Of a stretch of 64,000 nt of DNA, positions 1 to 58,177 are shown piece by piece. This DNA is from Hermodice carunculata (taxonomy: Eukaryota; Annelida; Polychaeta; Eunicida; Amphinomidae), in the NCBI GenBank assembly GCA_964020975.1, contig OZ026630.1:64141013-64205012 (forward strand), in the 5' to 3' direction. The translations under genes were made by a program, and so were the position numbers. Under the pieces are notes generated by a model that was given only the letters and a program-made list of their open reading frames with translations, had not been told where the DNA came from and searched no databases. Every line of letters starts with the position of its first letter. The stretch's first letter is position 1.

Positions 1-620
1 GATCAGCACAAGTGAACGAGTTAATGAGTAAGTCTCAGATTTTCATTTGACACACCTGGGTGCTTGGCCCTTACAGCCAAGCTCAAGCTCAAAGTAGTGA
101 GATCTGGTTGTGTTAGCATCAAACCAGGTACGTGTAAGCCTCGTAGTTCAGTACAATATAAGCCTGATTCCCTTGAGACATACATGTAAAACGATGGATG
201 ACATGATCAATAACATTATAAGTTACTTAAATCTACCACAGTCTGGTTCCTGGCTCAATCAGCATTGCAACCAGAACCAGTCTCCCCTTGTGACAATCAG
301 CGGCCTATTTAAAACACATAGACCATAATACCAATACTGTCCTCCTGTATGAGCAATTCTTTTTTCTTTTTTAACTTTTTTTTTGGGGGGGGAGGGTCAA
401 ACATACTTCATGAAAATAACCTACATTTTGAAAAGGTCAAATCTGGTGAGATTTGAAGCAGACAAGGGAGTCTTTCCTTTTGTCAGTACTTTGTTCCTCT
501 TTTCCCTGCCAGACACTTCCAGTATCCAAAAGATGTCGCTATGTCCCAGGTTGCATCAGAAGCTAAGATTGCCAGAGTCCTCTTCGGATCATGTACTGGG
601 TATCCATGGCACCTTAAAGT
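1..620. other. Region downstream of SSUH2
   Basis: This holds the 3' UTR of SSUH2 on the minus strand and whatever follows. No convincing ORF, RNA gene or canonical polyadenylation signal was seen. A T-rich and G-rich run lies at 360-394. Confidence 0.5.
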
Positions 621-48135
<47,515 letters not shown>

Positions 48136-48139
48136 CTGT

Positions 48140-48310
48140 CAATAGGCATCAAGAAGTAGAATTATGTAAGGTGATGATGGAACACGCCCTGCCAACAAAC
48201 ACCAACATGACAATTATACAAATTGTAGATGTAGCGCCATCTGTCATCCAGCAGCAATACTACAATTATATAACGCATTCATGGAGTGCCACCTATCAAC
48301 AGCCACTGAA
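48140..48310 (-). repeat. Degenerate exon-A-like units next to exon A
   Basis: On the minus strand three 50-70-bp units precede exon A. Each has an acceptor-like start followed by GGYRCTCCA-like sequence: GTTGATAG/GTGGCACTCC, GATGACAG/ATGGCGCTAC and TTGGCAG/GGCGTGTTCC. Exon A itself starts TTGACAG/GTGGCGCTCC. The array is continued by better-preserved units at 51040-51560. Confidence 0.55.
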
Positions 48311-48311
48311 A

Positions 48312-48740
48312 CTAGAAGCGAGTTTTTCTTGCAAAAAACATTATACATCCCCTGAGCATGACATCAGTAATCTTTGAAGGTGACCCAACTAATAAATTTT
48401 GGAAGGGATTTAGTTTATATTGAAGGGCTCTATGACCTTGACCTTTGACCTGAAGATCACCTCTGAGCAAATTTAAGGGAAGTATCACCTGGGTAAATAA
48501 TGACCAAGTTTGATGGACATCAATCATACCCATCTGAAGACATGGCAGGGAAACCAATTTATTTTGCAAGTCACTGTGACCTTGACTTATGACCTGAAGG
48601 TCATCCACAATCATTTGAAAAAAATTTCCAAAATCTATAGAGTATCTGTACCAAAATTTCAATTGAATCTGGCTTTCGGTTTTGAAGAAGTCAAAATGTG
48701 AACTATCATTGCAGACCCCATTGACTTGACAATTGGTAAT
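48312..48740 (-). mobile_element. Second Helitron-like family, end piece
   Basis: On the minus strand it ends with a hairpin (GTTTTTTG / AAGAAAAAC), a short spacer and CTAG before T. The adjacent sequence carries TGACCTTGACCTTTGACC and CATCTGAAGACATGGC. A second copy begins at 49736 (CTAA before T) with the same CGAGTTTTTCTTG hairpin and CATGCATCCCC. The internal end is not defined. Confidence 0.45.
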
Positions 48741-48889
48741 CAACAGGAATAGAAAAAATTACCCCCCCCCCCAAAAAAAAAGCATTCAGAGAACGGACTA
48801 ACCTCGACGCCCACAATCTTTTTTTCCTCAATTCTTTTTTGAGACTTCGCAGAAGAATACTTTACATACAATTCCATATTGTTGTCTAT

Positions 48890-49735
48890 GAAATAAAAGA
48901 GCACTTTTGGATGTGTTCTTTGGGCAAGTACTGCTGACAGACCACTGTACTGTGCGTCACTCAGACAACCATCAAATAAATACTTCAAAAGCTTCATAAC
49001 AAGTTTAAAATAAAAAAAGGAAGCTGGTTTTCAAAAGGAATGTGGTCTGCTATAATGTGCATCTCTGAAAAAAATTTGGTGAAGCTGCGTTGGATCCTTG
49101 TTGAGATATTCTGGTAAGTTCATCCCCTTGTGCACCACTCATACAGCCTTGAAGTTAAATACTTTAAAGTTTCATAAAACATTTATAAACACTAAGAGGA
49201 AGGTTGTTTTCAATAGGAACCTGGTCCATTATAAGATGCATCTCTGACAAAACTTTGTTAAAGCTGTTGTCAATATTTTTTTAGATATCACGGTAAGGTT
49301 ATCAGGTTTGACATCACTCAGACGGCGTTCAAATAAATACATTAAAAGTTTCATAAAAAGTTTTAAAATAAACAGAGGAAGCTGGTTTTAGAAAGGAACC
49401 TGGTTCATCATAAGATACACATCTGAAGAAAAAAATGGTAAAGCGGTGGTCAATATTTTCTTAGATATGGTGGTAAGGTTGTCAGGGTTGACGCTACTCA
49501 GATGCCTTTCAAAAAAAATACATTCAAAGTTTCATAAAAAACGTTAAAAAAAATGATCAGAAGGAGCTGGTTTTATATAGGAACCTGGTCCATCATAAGA
49601 TACATTGCTGACAAAAATTTGGTAAAGCTATGGGCAATATTTTTGGTGATATCAGGGTAACATCGTCAGGGTTGACGCCACTCAGAGGGCCTTCAAATAA
49701 AAAGATTAAAAGTTTCATAAAAAGTTTAAATATTA
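48890..49735. repeat. ~180-bp tandem repeat, about four and a half copies
   Basis: Units contain AGGAAGCTGGTTTTCAAAAGG, CCTGGTCCATCATAAGATAC, GGTAAAGCTGTGGTCAATAT and TTCATAAAAAGTTTAAA, repeating at ~180-bp intervals (for example at 49018, 49198, 49376, 49563). Mutual identity is about 80-85% by eye. It lies between the two copies of the CGAGTTTTTCTTG family. Confidence 0.85.
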
Positions 49736-50480
49736 GAAACGAGTTTTTCTTGTGAAAAACATGCATCCCCCCTAGCACGAGGTCACTGATCAGCGTAACT
49801 TTACCCAATGCATGTCAATATATGCCAAGAAAAATGTAAATACTTCAGCATTTTTATAAGACCCGTCCATTGGGACTATGTGACAAGCACCAATGCATGA
49901 TTGCCTGACTTATATCTATGAATTTATATAGTTACAGTTAACCAATCACATTTTTTAGGACCATGTGACCTTCACCTACAGCTGGAAGATCATCAACATT
50001 CATGTGAAAAAATATTCTCCAAATCAATGGATGATCTGCACTTAAACAGAAGATAAGGAGTCAATAGGGGGCAGAGGTATAGTATGATTAAGGAATACCC
50101 TATAAAAATAAGAACCACCCTGTGACCTTGACCTTTGGCCTCAAGGTCATGTATTAACATATGATTAAAATCTCTGCAGACCCATAGATCATCTGTACCA
50201 AATTAGGAGAGAATGGGTCTATAGCAACCAGAGATACAATAAAAATAAGAACAACCCTACAAAATGAAGAATTGCCCTGTGACCTGGACCACTGGAACGT
50301 GACCATTTGAACAACTTGGTAGAGATTGACCCAAGGTACATGCCCACCAAGTTTGAAGTTACTCTGGCTGATGGTTTTGAAGATAAAGTCGAAAAACGTG
50401 ATCCACAGCAATACCTATTCACTTACATAGTAATCAACAGGAATGTATGCAGTTTAACCTTTTAAGGTCCCTGAGGTTTA
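49736..50480 (-). mobile_element. Second Helitron-like family, copy 2
   Basis: Left boundary TTAG (minus strand CTAA before T), then the hairpin GTTTTTCAC / AAGAAAAAC. The interior has GTGACCTTGACCTTTGG and, from 50270, a piece of the GACCATTTGAACAA repeat. The right boundary is uncertain. Confidence 0.4.
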
Positions 50481-50656
50481 AAATAGACCATACAAACTGA
50501 AAGCCCATAAGTACTCTCCTAGTAACAATTAATAGTGAACTTGGGCCTTCAATGCACCGTTAAGAAGGTATAAGCCAATATGTGAAAATTGCTGAGTCAG
50601 CAGAAAAATGCAACAAGGATTTGACCTTGACCTTTGACCTCAAGGTTATACATGTA

Positions 50657-50836
50657 CAGTAGAACCTGTTTTGAGAGACCACTGTAATGAAAGACCACCT
50701 GCCTTTTAAGACCAAATTTTCAAAGTCCTTTTTGCTATATTTCCCATGTTATTGCACCTCCATTGAGAAACCACCTGCTTCATGTGAACACTTTTTGGCC
50801 TGCCTTAAGGGTGGTCTCTCAAAACAGGTTCCACTG
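50657..50836. mobile_element. Pogo-like MITE with 28-bp inverted ends
   Basis: Left end CAGTAGAACCTGTTTTGAGA; right end TCTCAAAACAGGTTCCACTG, near-perfect inverted repeats that extend into GACCAC/GTGGTC. Both sides are flanked by TA (50655-50656, 50837-50838). 180 bp, no coding capacity. Same type as 46843-47019 but a different family. Confidence 0.88.
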
Positions 50837-51024
50837 TATATTATCATATGGGAAAATTTCCCAGTCCCATAGACTATCTGTACCAAATTACGAAGCAAGA
50901 GGGGGACAGGAATATAAGGAAAATAAAATACGCAGCAGAGATGGCTGATGACTGCACTTAACACTTTTATGCACACACACCCACACCCACCCCTGTACAA
51001 GGGATACATAACTACAACTATATG

Positions 51025-51560
51025 AAGTGTAGATGGAATGCCACCTATCAACAGCCACAGAAATTACAATACAGTCATGAAGTATTGATAAAGTACTACC
51101 TGTCAACAGCTAGCAACAGTACCCTTAATTAGAGTACCACCTGTCAATAGCCAGAGACAGTACCCTTAATTGGAGTACCACCTGTCAACAGCCAGCAACA
51201 GTACTCTTAATTAGAGTACCACCTGTCAACAGCCAGCAACAGTACTCTTAATTGGATTACCACCTGTCAACAGCCAGCAACAGTACCCTTATATGAGGCA
51301 ATGATGGAGTACCACCTGTCAACAGCACAGTACACTCATATAAAGCACTGATGAAATGCTACCTGTGAAAAGTCAGCAAGAGTACAATTGAGTCAGGCAT
51401 AAATGGAGCACCTCCTGTCAACAACAGTAACAATACAAGTTTTCAAGGCACTGATATGAAAAGCTGCCTGTCAACATCCACCAATGACATAATCATGAGA
51501 TATTAATGGAATAACAACTGTCAACAGCCAACAAAAGCACAACTAGTTGACTGTGTACAA
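51025..51560 (-). repeat. Tandem array of exon-A-like units
   Basis: About nine units of 45-60 bp, each with (minus strand) CTGTTGACAGGTGGTACTC, usually followed by TAATTAAGGGTACTGTTGCTGG. The start of each matches the acceptor and first codons of exon A (TTGACAG/GTGGCGCTCC). The unit near 51291-51318 continues to CCATCATTGCCTC, which also resembles exon A (CCAGCAATACCTC). Most units have no usable frame past the acceptor. Confidence 0.8.
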
Positions 51561-52216
51561 ATTAAGTGTAAATTACATTCACTTAGTTTTTATGTAGGAA
51601 GTAAAGGGTTTATTGAGCCAAGTTCAGCTGAACAATCTTACAATGTTGTGCTTTGTCCACTAGATGATTAGAGGACAATACACACCCTTTTTACCTTGAT
51701 GGGATGTCCTTGTCCAATTAAGCAGCTGAATTGGAAGCACATGCAGCTGGTCGTCTGCTTGCATATTGCACAGACTAAGGCTTTCTTTTTAAGAGGCCCT
51801 CCTATCAAGCAAAGGCTCTTTAAGCGTGTTGTATCCATCATGGCACCAACCAGAAAAATTGATATGTGAAAATTTGTTAAAATATGTGCACCAAATAGCT
51901 GTCTTTTACCTTATTTGTACTGATACTTTTGTTTCCCATGGCCTGAACTGAAGGAAATATAAAAGCACACTAAATGCCTGGAGGCCCTACAAGTCTTACA
52001 TGCACATTAATTAATGAAGCAAATTAACTACATGTACCTGCTTTCTTCCTTACTCCCCCCCCCCCAAGATTACGTCGATACCTCAGAACAAAAGTTGTCA
52101 GCAAACACAAGACAATATACACCCAGACAGTACATCTCTTTTCCCTTTGATTCAGATAAGTTAATTTGCTTTCTACTATGAACGAAATATGTTTTAAATC
52201 TTGATAATTAATGCCA

Positions 52217-52435
52217 TTAACTCTTTCATGGCTAAAACTGTAGACTGAGTCAACAGCTTTCCTCTATGTGCCTTGGACACCACCCACCAATGAATGCTGT
52301 TGACCTGCTTCATTTTTGTTTCTTTTCCCTGGTACAATAGACATGCTGAAATTTGAATGACAGAGCATTGTGTGCAAAATGAATCTAGAATCACACGAGT
52401 ACAGTCTTTGTTGTGATAAGCAGTGAAACAGTTAA
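52217..52435. mobile_element. TTAA-bounded hairpin MITE, degraded copy
   Basis: Starts TTAACTCTTTCATGGC and ends AGTGAAACAGTTAA. The core has GAGTCAACAGCTTTCC facing GAATGCTGTTGACC. Family of 794-1022 and 32219-32455. Confidence 0.55.
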
Positions 52436-53639
52436 ATTAGAATTTTCACAAATCAGCTTCAAATGCAATACGTGATCAAGATGACAGCTTAACAACTGGG
52501 TCCAATTATGTAAGCAATCCCAGCACTTTGTATTCAGGATTTATAAAAGCACAGAAAATGTAACCCAGTTTACCAGCACAGAGCAAAGCAATCAGATGTG
52601 CTTTAGCAGACAAGTACATGTTTCAGTACATGATACCTTTACCAATTTATTTGCTTAATTTGCTCACTTAGGAAATACCATCAACAAAAGTGTCACATAA
52701 CTGATTTGACAACACTTCTACAGTGCATGATTTTCATTAATTATAGGCATCATTGGACTACTACCTGCCACATGTTATTTGCATCAAACTCTATGACAAC
52801 AACGCCAATTCAATGTGGTTGCTATGTGGATAAAGAGTGAAACATGCACAGAATTACAGCATATCGATGGCACATGCATTAAACTTCTTTGATTGATAGT
52901 GAGTACAACCCATTTATGCCAGGTACTCAGCTGTGTAAAATACATGCGGTTACCTGTCAAATAATAATATGGCAACACACAACATGAAATTTATATTCAC
53001 AGGTGTTTTACTGAAATACTTCTCATGACTTGTGACTATAACCCAGGCTGAAATATATTCGGCCTATGATGTTGTATGGTGGCCAACATGTATACATGTA
53101 CAACTTATAATAGGATGTATTCATATCTAAATGCGGTCCTACTCTAACACATATTGAGCAAAAGAGGGAGCCACTTGCATCAGGGCAGATCCATGTATTA
53201 AGCATGGTCAAAGTACTTTCTCAACAAAATGAACAACATGAACACACAATAATCTTAAGAAAATATATTAACATATATTTGAAACATAAAGGATGCCTAA
53301 ATTGATTAGAAATGGGCTCTCTTTTGGTTGAAAAGGTGTTATTTATGGATGTTTACGTAGTATATAATACAAATCTGCCCTTATCATGGTGGAAGCATCA
53401 GTATGTTGCCCCAGCAACACAGGAAGTGAGTAGGATCGCAGTTAAATATGAATGTCTCCTATTGTCAGACATGACTGCCATACTGTTTTTGAATTCTTTG
53501 CATCAAGGCACAACCACTATTTCACAGGTGCTGGTGCCCAGCACCACTAAACAAGAACAGGCTGATATTCCAACAGATGATCAAACATCTCCCCGTGCAC
53601 CCGTACAAATCTTACAAATTTCTTGCACTAATAATGACA

Positions 53640-54520
53640 GTGACCCACAAATAAGGATGTGGCTATGTTACTCTGGGAATGGGGTCAAAGTCACCTATCT
53701 TTGAACTTCATCAAACCATAATAGCAGACTAAAATCCTGTGCAATATGAAAGCCCAGGCCCTAAAACTTCTGGAGTTATCTTGTTCATGTTGATGTGTTG
53801 GAAGAATTCACTAATGTTTTCCTGTGACCTTGGAAATGGGGTCAAGGTCACCCATCTTCCAACTTGACCAAAATCTTATAAAGAACTTTTACCCTGTGCA
53901 ATATGAAAGCCCTACCTCAAAAGCATCTCAAGTTATCATGCAGAAACCAACTCACTGATGTAGCTCTGTGACCTTGAGAATGGGGTCAGGGTCACCCATC
54001 TTCAAACTTGATTGAATCCTTCTAACAGACCATAATCCTGTGCAATATGAAAGCCCTAGCTCTGAGTTACCTCATCTGCTTCGATATGTTCAAAAATTCA
54101 TTAATGGGACTTTGTAATTATGGGAATGAGGTCAAGATAACTCCTCTTCAAACATTACCAAGCCCTTACAACATAACTTTCATCCTCTGCAATATACAAG
54201 CCCTACCTCAAAAACTTCTCAAGCTATCATGCTAAAACTAAATTCACTATGTCGTTCCGTGACCTTGGGCATGGGGACAAGGTAACTCATCTTTGAACAT
54301 GACTGAGCCCTTACAGAGGACTATAATCCTGTGCAATATGAAAGCCCTAGCTCCAAAACTTCTGGAGTTACCCACTCAGGTTAATGTGTACAAGAATTCA
54401 CTAAGGTGGCTCTGTGACCTTGGAAAGGTAAACAACTTAACTGAGCCCTTATAAAGGAATATAACCCCCTGCAATCTGAAAGCCCTAGCCAAAAAACTTC
54501 TGGAGCTATCCTGTTCATGT
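53640..54520 (+). repeat. ~150-bp tandem repeat, about six copies
   Basis: Units contain CTGTGACCTTGGAAATGGG, GTCAAGGTCACCCATCTT, CCTGTGCAATATGAAAGCCC and AAAACTTCTGGAGTTATC. They repeat at about 53640, 53825, 53967, 54108, 54260 and 54413, with decreasing similarity. The array runs into a GGA microsatellite. The 130-codon frame at 53312-53704 overlaps its start and is not supported as a gene. Confidence 0.87.
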
Positions 54521-54526
54521 TAATAT

Positions 54527-54608
54527 GCTGGAGGAGGAGGAGGAGGAGGAGGAGGAGGAGGAGGAGGAGGAGGAGGAGGAGGAGGAGGAGGAGGAGGAGG
54601 AGGAGGAG
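54527..54608. repeat. (GGA)n microsatellite
   Basis: About 27 pure copies of GGA. On the minus strand it reads as poly-leucine or poly-proline in different frames; these are artefacts. It separates the tandem array at 53.6-54.5 kb from the DIRS-like remnant. Confidence 0.97.
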
Positions 54609-54612
54609 ATGC

Positions 54613-55870
54613 AAAAACAGTATGTCCCCCATGGGTACAAAGGGTAGACATAATTCTAATTTGGGCACGTAAAAATTGGAAGCACTTGTCCTTTGGGCGA
54701 CCCACAAAACAGAGGCAGTGAGGCAGTGTCCGAAAATAGGTCTGCCAGCTCTAGGTGAGGGGAAATACAGGACATCCGCCTGATACCAGTTCGAAAGAAG
54801 GTCTAGGCCTACTCTCCGCCAACCAAAATACTGCATCCGAACCTAAACCCTGAGGACACCATAAACTGGAACATGGTGGCTGCCCTGAGGGGGCCAGGGA
54901 AGTCTAACGGACAAACATCAGGAACTTATGCAATGAAGCCTGCTACACTGGCAAAGGCGTACATGCCATCCTCAAGCACTATCATGTCGCACATATAGTG
55001 CTCGGTGAAAGTCTAGCGGCAGGCCCGGAGGATGTCTATGACAGCAACATTCCTTAGCATGCACCAGGAAGCATAAAGGCTCACATCTTGTGACTTCTAG
55101 CTGAGACCTGCTTTAAGGCTGAAGGCTTATCCAAAGCATTCTCCTAGGCCTTCAGGATGGTCTGCTTGATCCACCATGAGATCGTGTCACAGCAGACCGG
55201 CTCCTTCCAGGGGTTACCAAGGGGCAAAAAGAGGCTGGACCTCTGACTCCTGGCACCCTCCATGCATTATAGATACAGCACCTTCACCGCACAATGTTCT
55301 TTCCTCCACGGGAAGAGCTGTATCCAAAGCACAAAGAGTGAAATCCTTGAAGGCCATAGATGGATCTCAAGCCACTTGGTTCTTTGCAAGGAAGCCCAAG
55401 TAAGGCCTGAGGGTCACCTGGGAGTGGTCAGGTGACCACTGGATTCCATCATGTGTCAGACTGTGGAACTCTTCTTTTAGCCTCCAGAGCGAGTGTTAAC
55501 AGAAAACAACTTTTCCATGTCCAGTACTAGAGGTCCAGCCATTGAGGGTCCTTTAGCCACTCAAAGGGCCACTTTTCAACATGACTAAGACCAGCAGGAG
55601 GTGGGCCACTTTTCAACATGACTAAAACCAGCAGGAGGTCCCACCCTGCTAGGACCTGCCTGTGAGCCGGTCTGTCCGTGTAGAAGGCTGTGATGAGTGC
55701 TAACAGATAGGGATCACTCTGAATGCGACTGTCAAGGATGTTTGCCAGGATTGAGGAGATGGCTGATTGGAGCCCCTCCACAGTTCTTGAGCTCTTTCGA
55801 GGACCTCCCACGGTACAGTAGGAAGTTGGCAATGTTCACAATGCATGGAGACCATGGATGTGTTTTCCAA
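54613..55870 (-). mobile_element. DIRS-like retroelement remnant, 3' part
   Basis: On the minus strand this part includes a stretch (55527-55832) with SDPYLLALITAFYTDRPAHR and WDLLLVLVMLKSG, like the tyrosine-recombinase region of DIRS elements. It is richer in GC than the surrounding intron-like sequence. It continues on the other side of the Gypsy-like insertion at 61716. The element is an old fossil with many breaks. The outer boundary near 54613 is approximate, and no terminal repeat was identified. Confidence 0.7.
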
Positions 55871-56117
55871 CGCCAGTAGAGGTTGAACCTGGAGTCCATA
55901 TGATACCAATAAACTACGACTGAGTACTTAATGCAACCTGTTTAATGACACTTACGTATGAAGGTTACAAATGCCTGGTGTCTCCTGCATGGAGCGCCAT
56001 CACGAGGGAGATGCCCATACGATACAATAGGGGTTAAGTGCGCGCTGGTAGGATAACCAAGTAAAGTCTTGCACTGATATGAATAGCGCGCCACAGGCAC
56101 AATGCTACCCTGTGGCG
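55871..56117 (-). repeat. 3' LTR of the Gypsy-like element
   Basis: 247 bp, matching 61469-61715. Terminal bases CGCCA and TGGCG form a short inverted repeat instead of the usual TG...CA. The A-rich tract at 56127-56157 (T-rich on the plus strand) lies just inside it, where a polypurine tract is expected. Confidence 0.95.
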
Positions 56118-56122
56118 TGACC

Positions 56123-56163
<41 letters not shown>

Positions 56164-56446
56164 TAGTGGATTAATCATTGTCAGGTGAGGTGCAATAAGG
56201 AATTAACATTGGCATAAAATGCTAAATGTTACAACTGTTCATCTTGAATATATAAAATTTCAAAGCACATAATTGAACAAGGGTAAGGTCTCTTTCACAC
56301 ATAACTGCCGCCTAAACCAAATGTACGTATTTTAAATCAGTTATAATGTCCACATGAAAAAGGTTTCATAAGGTAAACTACCTTCAAGCTCGGGGAATTA
56401 TTATGCCCCATGTATGTGCATGTTGATGTGGACAATATAATTTTAA

Positions 56447-56701
56447 CTAATCTGTAATAAAGTCCTTTAAATACTGTGGAGGACGACAGGACCGTGATGA
56501 GCGTCTTGGCAAGGGCCCAACATCTGATGTCTGAATGGAATCATGTTGGTCCTGATGGTCACTTAAAAATGAACCATTGGGTCCATAAGCATGTGTATTA
56601 GTAACGTCCATTTGTTGAATATCATCTGGTTCATCCTCACTAGAGGAGTCTGCAGTGTCTGTTGGTGTGTGAAATTTAGGCTGTGCAACATAGGTCGGCA
56701 C
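56447..56701 (-). pseudogene. Gypsy-like element: C-terminal tail block of pol
   Basis: A minus-strand block of about 84 codons downstream of the integrase block. It is acidic (SSSEDEPDDIQQ), then has RRSSRSCRPPQYLKDFI, a basic tail of the kind found at the end of many Gypsy-type pol products. It is part of the retrotransposon, not a host gene. Confidence 0.6.
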
Positions 56702-56725
56702 TTTGTAACAGTCACTGAGCCTAAC

Positions 56726-58051
56726 TCAATAGGATGTTCGCCTCAACTGAGCTCCAACAAATTTGCGAATATTGCACCACTGGCCGTCAACTCCAATGAC
56801 CAGGTAACGGTGACGAGCTTGGGATTTGTTGCGATCACAATGTAAATATACCAAATCTCCCACCCGAAGGTGCAGTTTAGGGGGAGACTGACACAATGGC
56901 GCCTTTGCTTTTTCACTGTGAGGATGGTTTTTGATCCGCTGTTTGTTTTGATCCATGATAATGTTTAGATCGGATATAGGGATTTGGCTATGAGTAAATT
57001 GGTCCCTTTGTGTCCATAGTTCACGCGCAGATAATCCCTGAGACCGGATGCGGGAATTGAGACGAGCTGTGGCTACCGCTAATGTTAATGGAGTGATCAT
57101 TCCACCATGTGGGTTTTGTCGTAATAGCTCATCTTCAACTTCTCTCACTGCTTTCTCAGCCACTGGGTTCTTGTTAATGTTTTTGGGGCAGCCGATCTCA
57201 ATGCACAGATGGTGTTGCTGCAAAAGAGAATCGTTAGTTAGAGCCTGGAATCCTGGCGCAGGATCTGTGCGAATGACTGTAGTAGGGCCATCCAAAGGAC
57301 ACAGCTCAATACACAAACGGATTAAAGCGTCGCGAAGTGTGTCATGGCGTTCATTTTCAATAAGGCATGTAGCCGTCAGAGAGGTTACACATTCACGCAC
57401 GACGAGAACAAGTTGCTTGGTGCGCTTGATGACATCTGCAGCTAGTGATACACCAAGAGCAGCGGGTGGATCACTGGTGGACTGTTCCACCTTGGTGTGG
57501 GTGTTATTGCGTAATGAAGCACATTGATGACAGGTGTTTGTCTTCTCAGCTATGGCCTTATCCATGTCTAAAGCATAGAAATAGCGATGAAAAACTAGCT
57601 TGAGTTGATGACAAGTAGGATGATCAAGGTGTAGGTGTAGGGAGGTCAGTAGCCCATGTAAGACCTGGCGTGGTATTATTATACATTCTCGGCTTGGAGA
57701 TAAGGGCTCCTCACGACGAACAATCATGAGACCATCCTTGGCCACTGTGGCAACATTTAAATAACGTTTGACGTCGTTTATTTTAGTGAGCTTTTTGGAA
57801 GGTCTGGTCCCTTGTACAAGGTAAGTATGTGCTCGACGAAGGTCTGGACATTCTGACTGAGCCACTAACCATGTTGATCTAGTAGTGTACGGGGGCTTGA
57901 CCGAACCGGATATGATATCTGCCGTGGAAATACGCATAACGGCTGAATCCTCTGTTTGCTTGATGAAAGTGCATATTTGACAAAGTTGGTTTGTACAAAC
58001 AGGTGCGTTCCGACTAGCGAAGTCAGGGAGAAGATTGTTTGATGCCGACAC
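56726..58051 (-). pseudogene. Gypsy-like element: integrase block
   Basis: On the minus strand: a zinc-binding part ending TCHQCASLRN, then the catalytic core with ADVIKRTKQLVLVVREC, VIRTDPAPGFQAL and KNPVAEKAVREVEDELLR, which hold the expected D, D and E residues. A C-terminal part has LRVGDLVYLHCDRNKSQAR. This domain inserts the cDNA in living relatives. Here it is treated as a retroelement fossil. Confidence 0.92.
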
Positions 58052-58177
58052 ATGATGGACAGATGCTTGGTATCGGCTTACTACAGACAGAAAGGTGGAG
58101 ACCCTGGGGCTCGATGAAAATTCACCACGACCAAGCTTTTGATATGCTTGAACACAAGGCTTATTGTCAGTCAGGAT

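Larger units (their letters stand above)
48136..54612. other. Region upstream of the recognised SSUH2 exons
   Basis: Expected to contain the 5' intron and possibly the first exon(s) of SSUH2, but no exon was identified. Beyond listed repeats: 48420-48780 and 49740-50640, blocks with TGACCTTGACCTTTGACC and CAAGGTCAT words; 51560-52210 and 52440-53640, unique AT-rich sequence. A candidate first-exon phrase, ATG with MGNKSISTNK before GTAAAAG near 51905-51939 on the minus strand, has the wrong phase for exon A. Confidence 0.6.

Noticed and set aside
51905-51940. First coding exon of SSUH2 (MGNKSISTNK before GTAAAAG)
   Set aside because: It ends in phase 0, whereas exon A needs a phase 1 donor; no other support.
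53312-53704. 130-codon plus-strand frame as a host gene
   Set aside because: Its end lies in the 150-bp tandem repeat and no family is recognisable.
54381-54836. Poly-leucine or poly-proline protein
   Set aside because: Caused by the GGA microsatellite; the rest belongs to the DIRS-like remnant.
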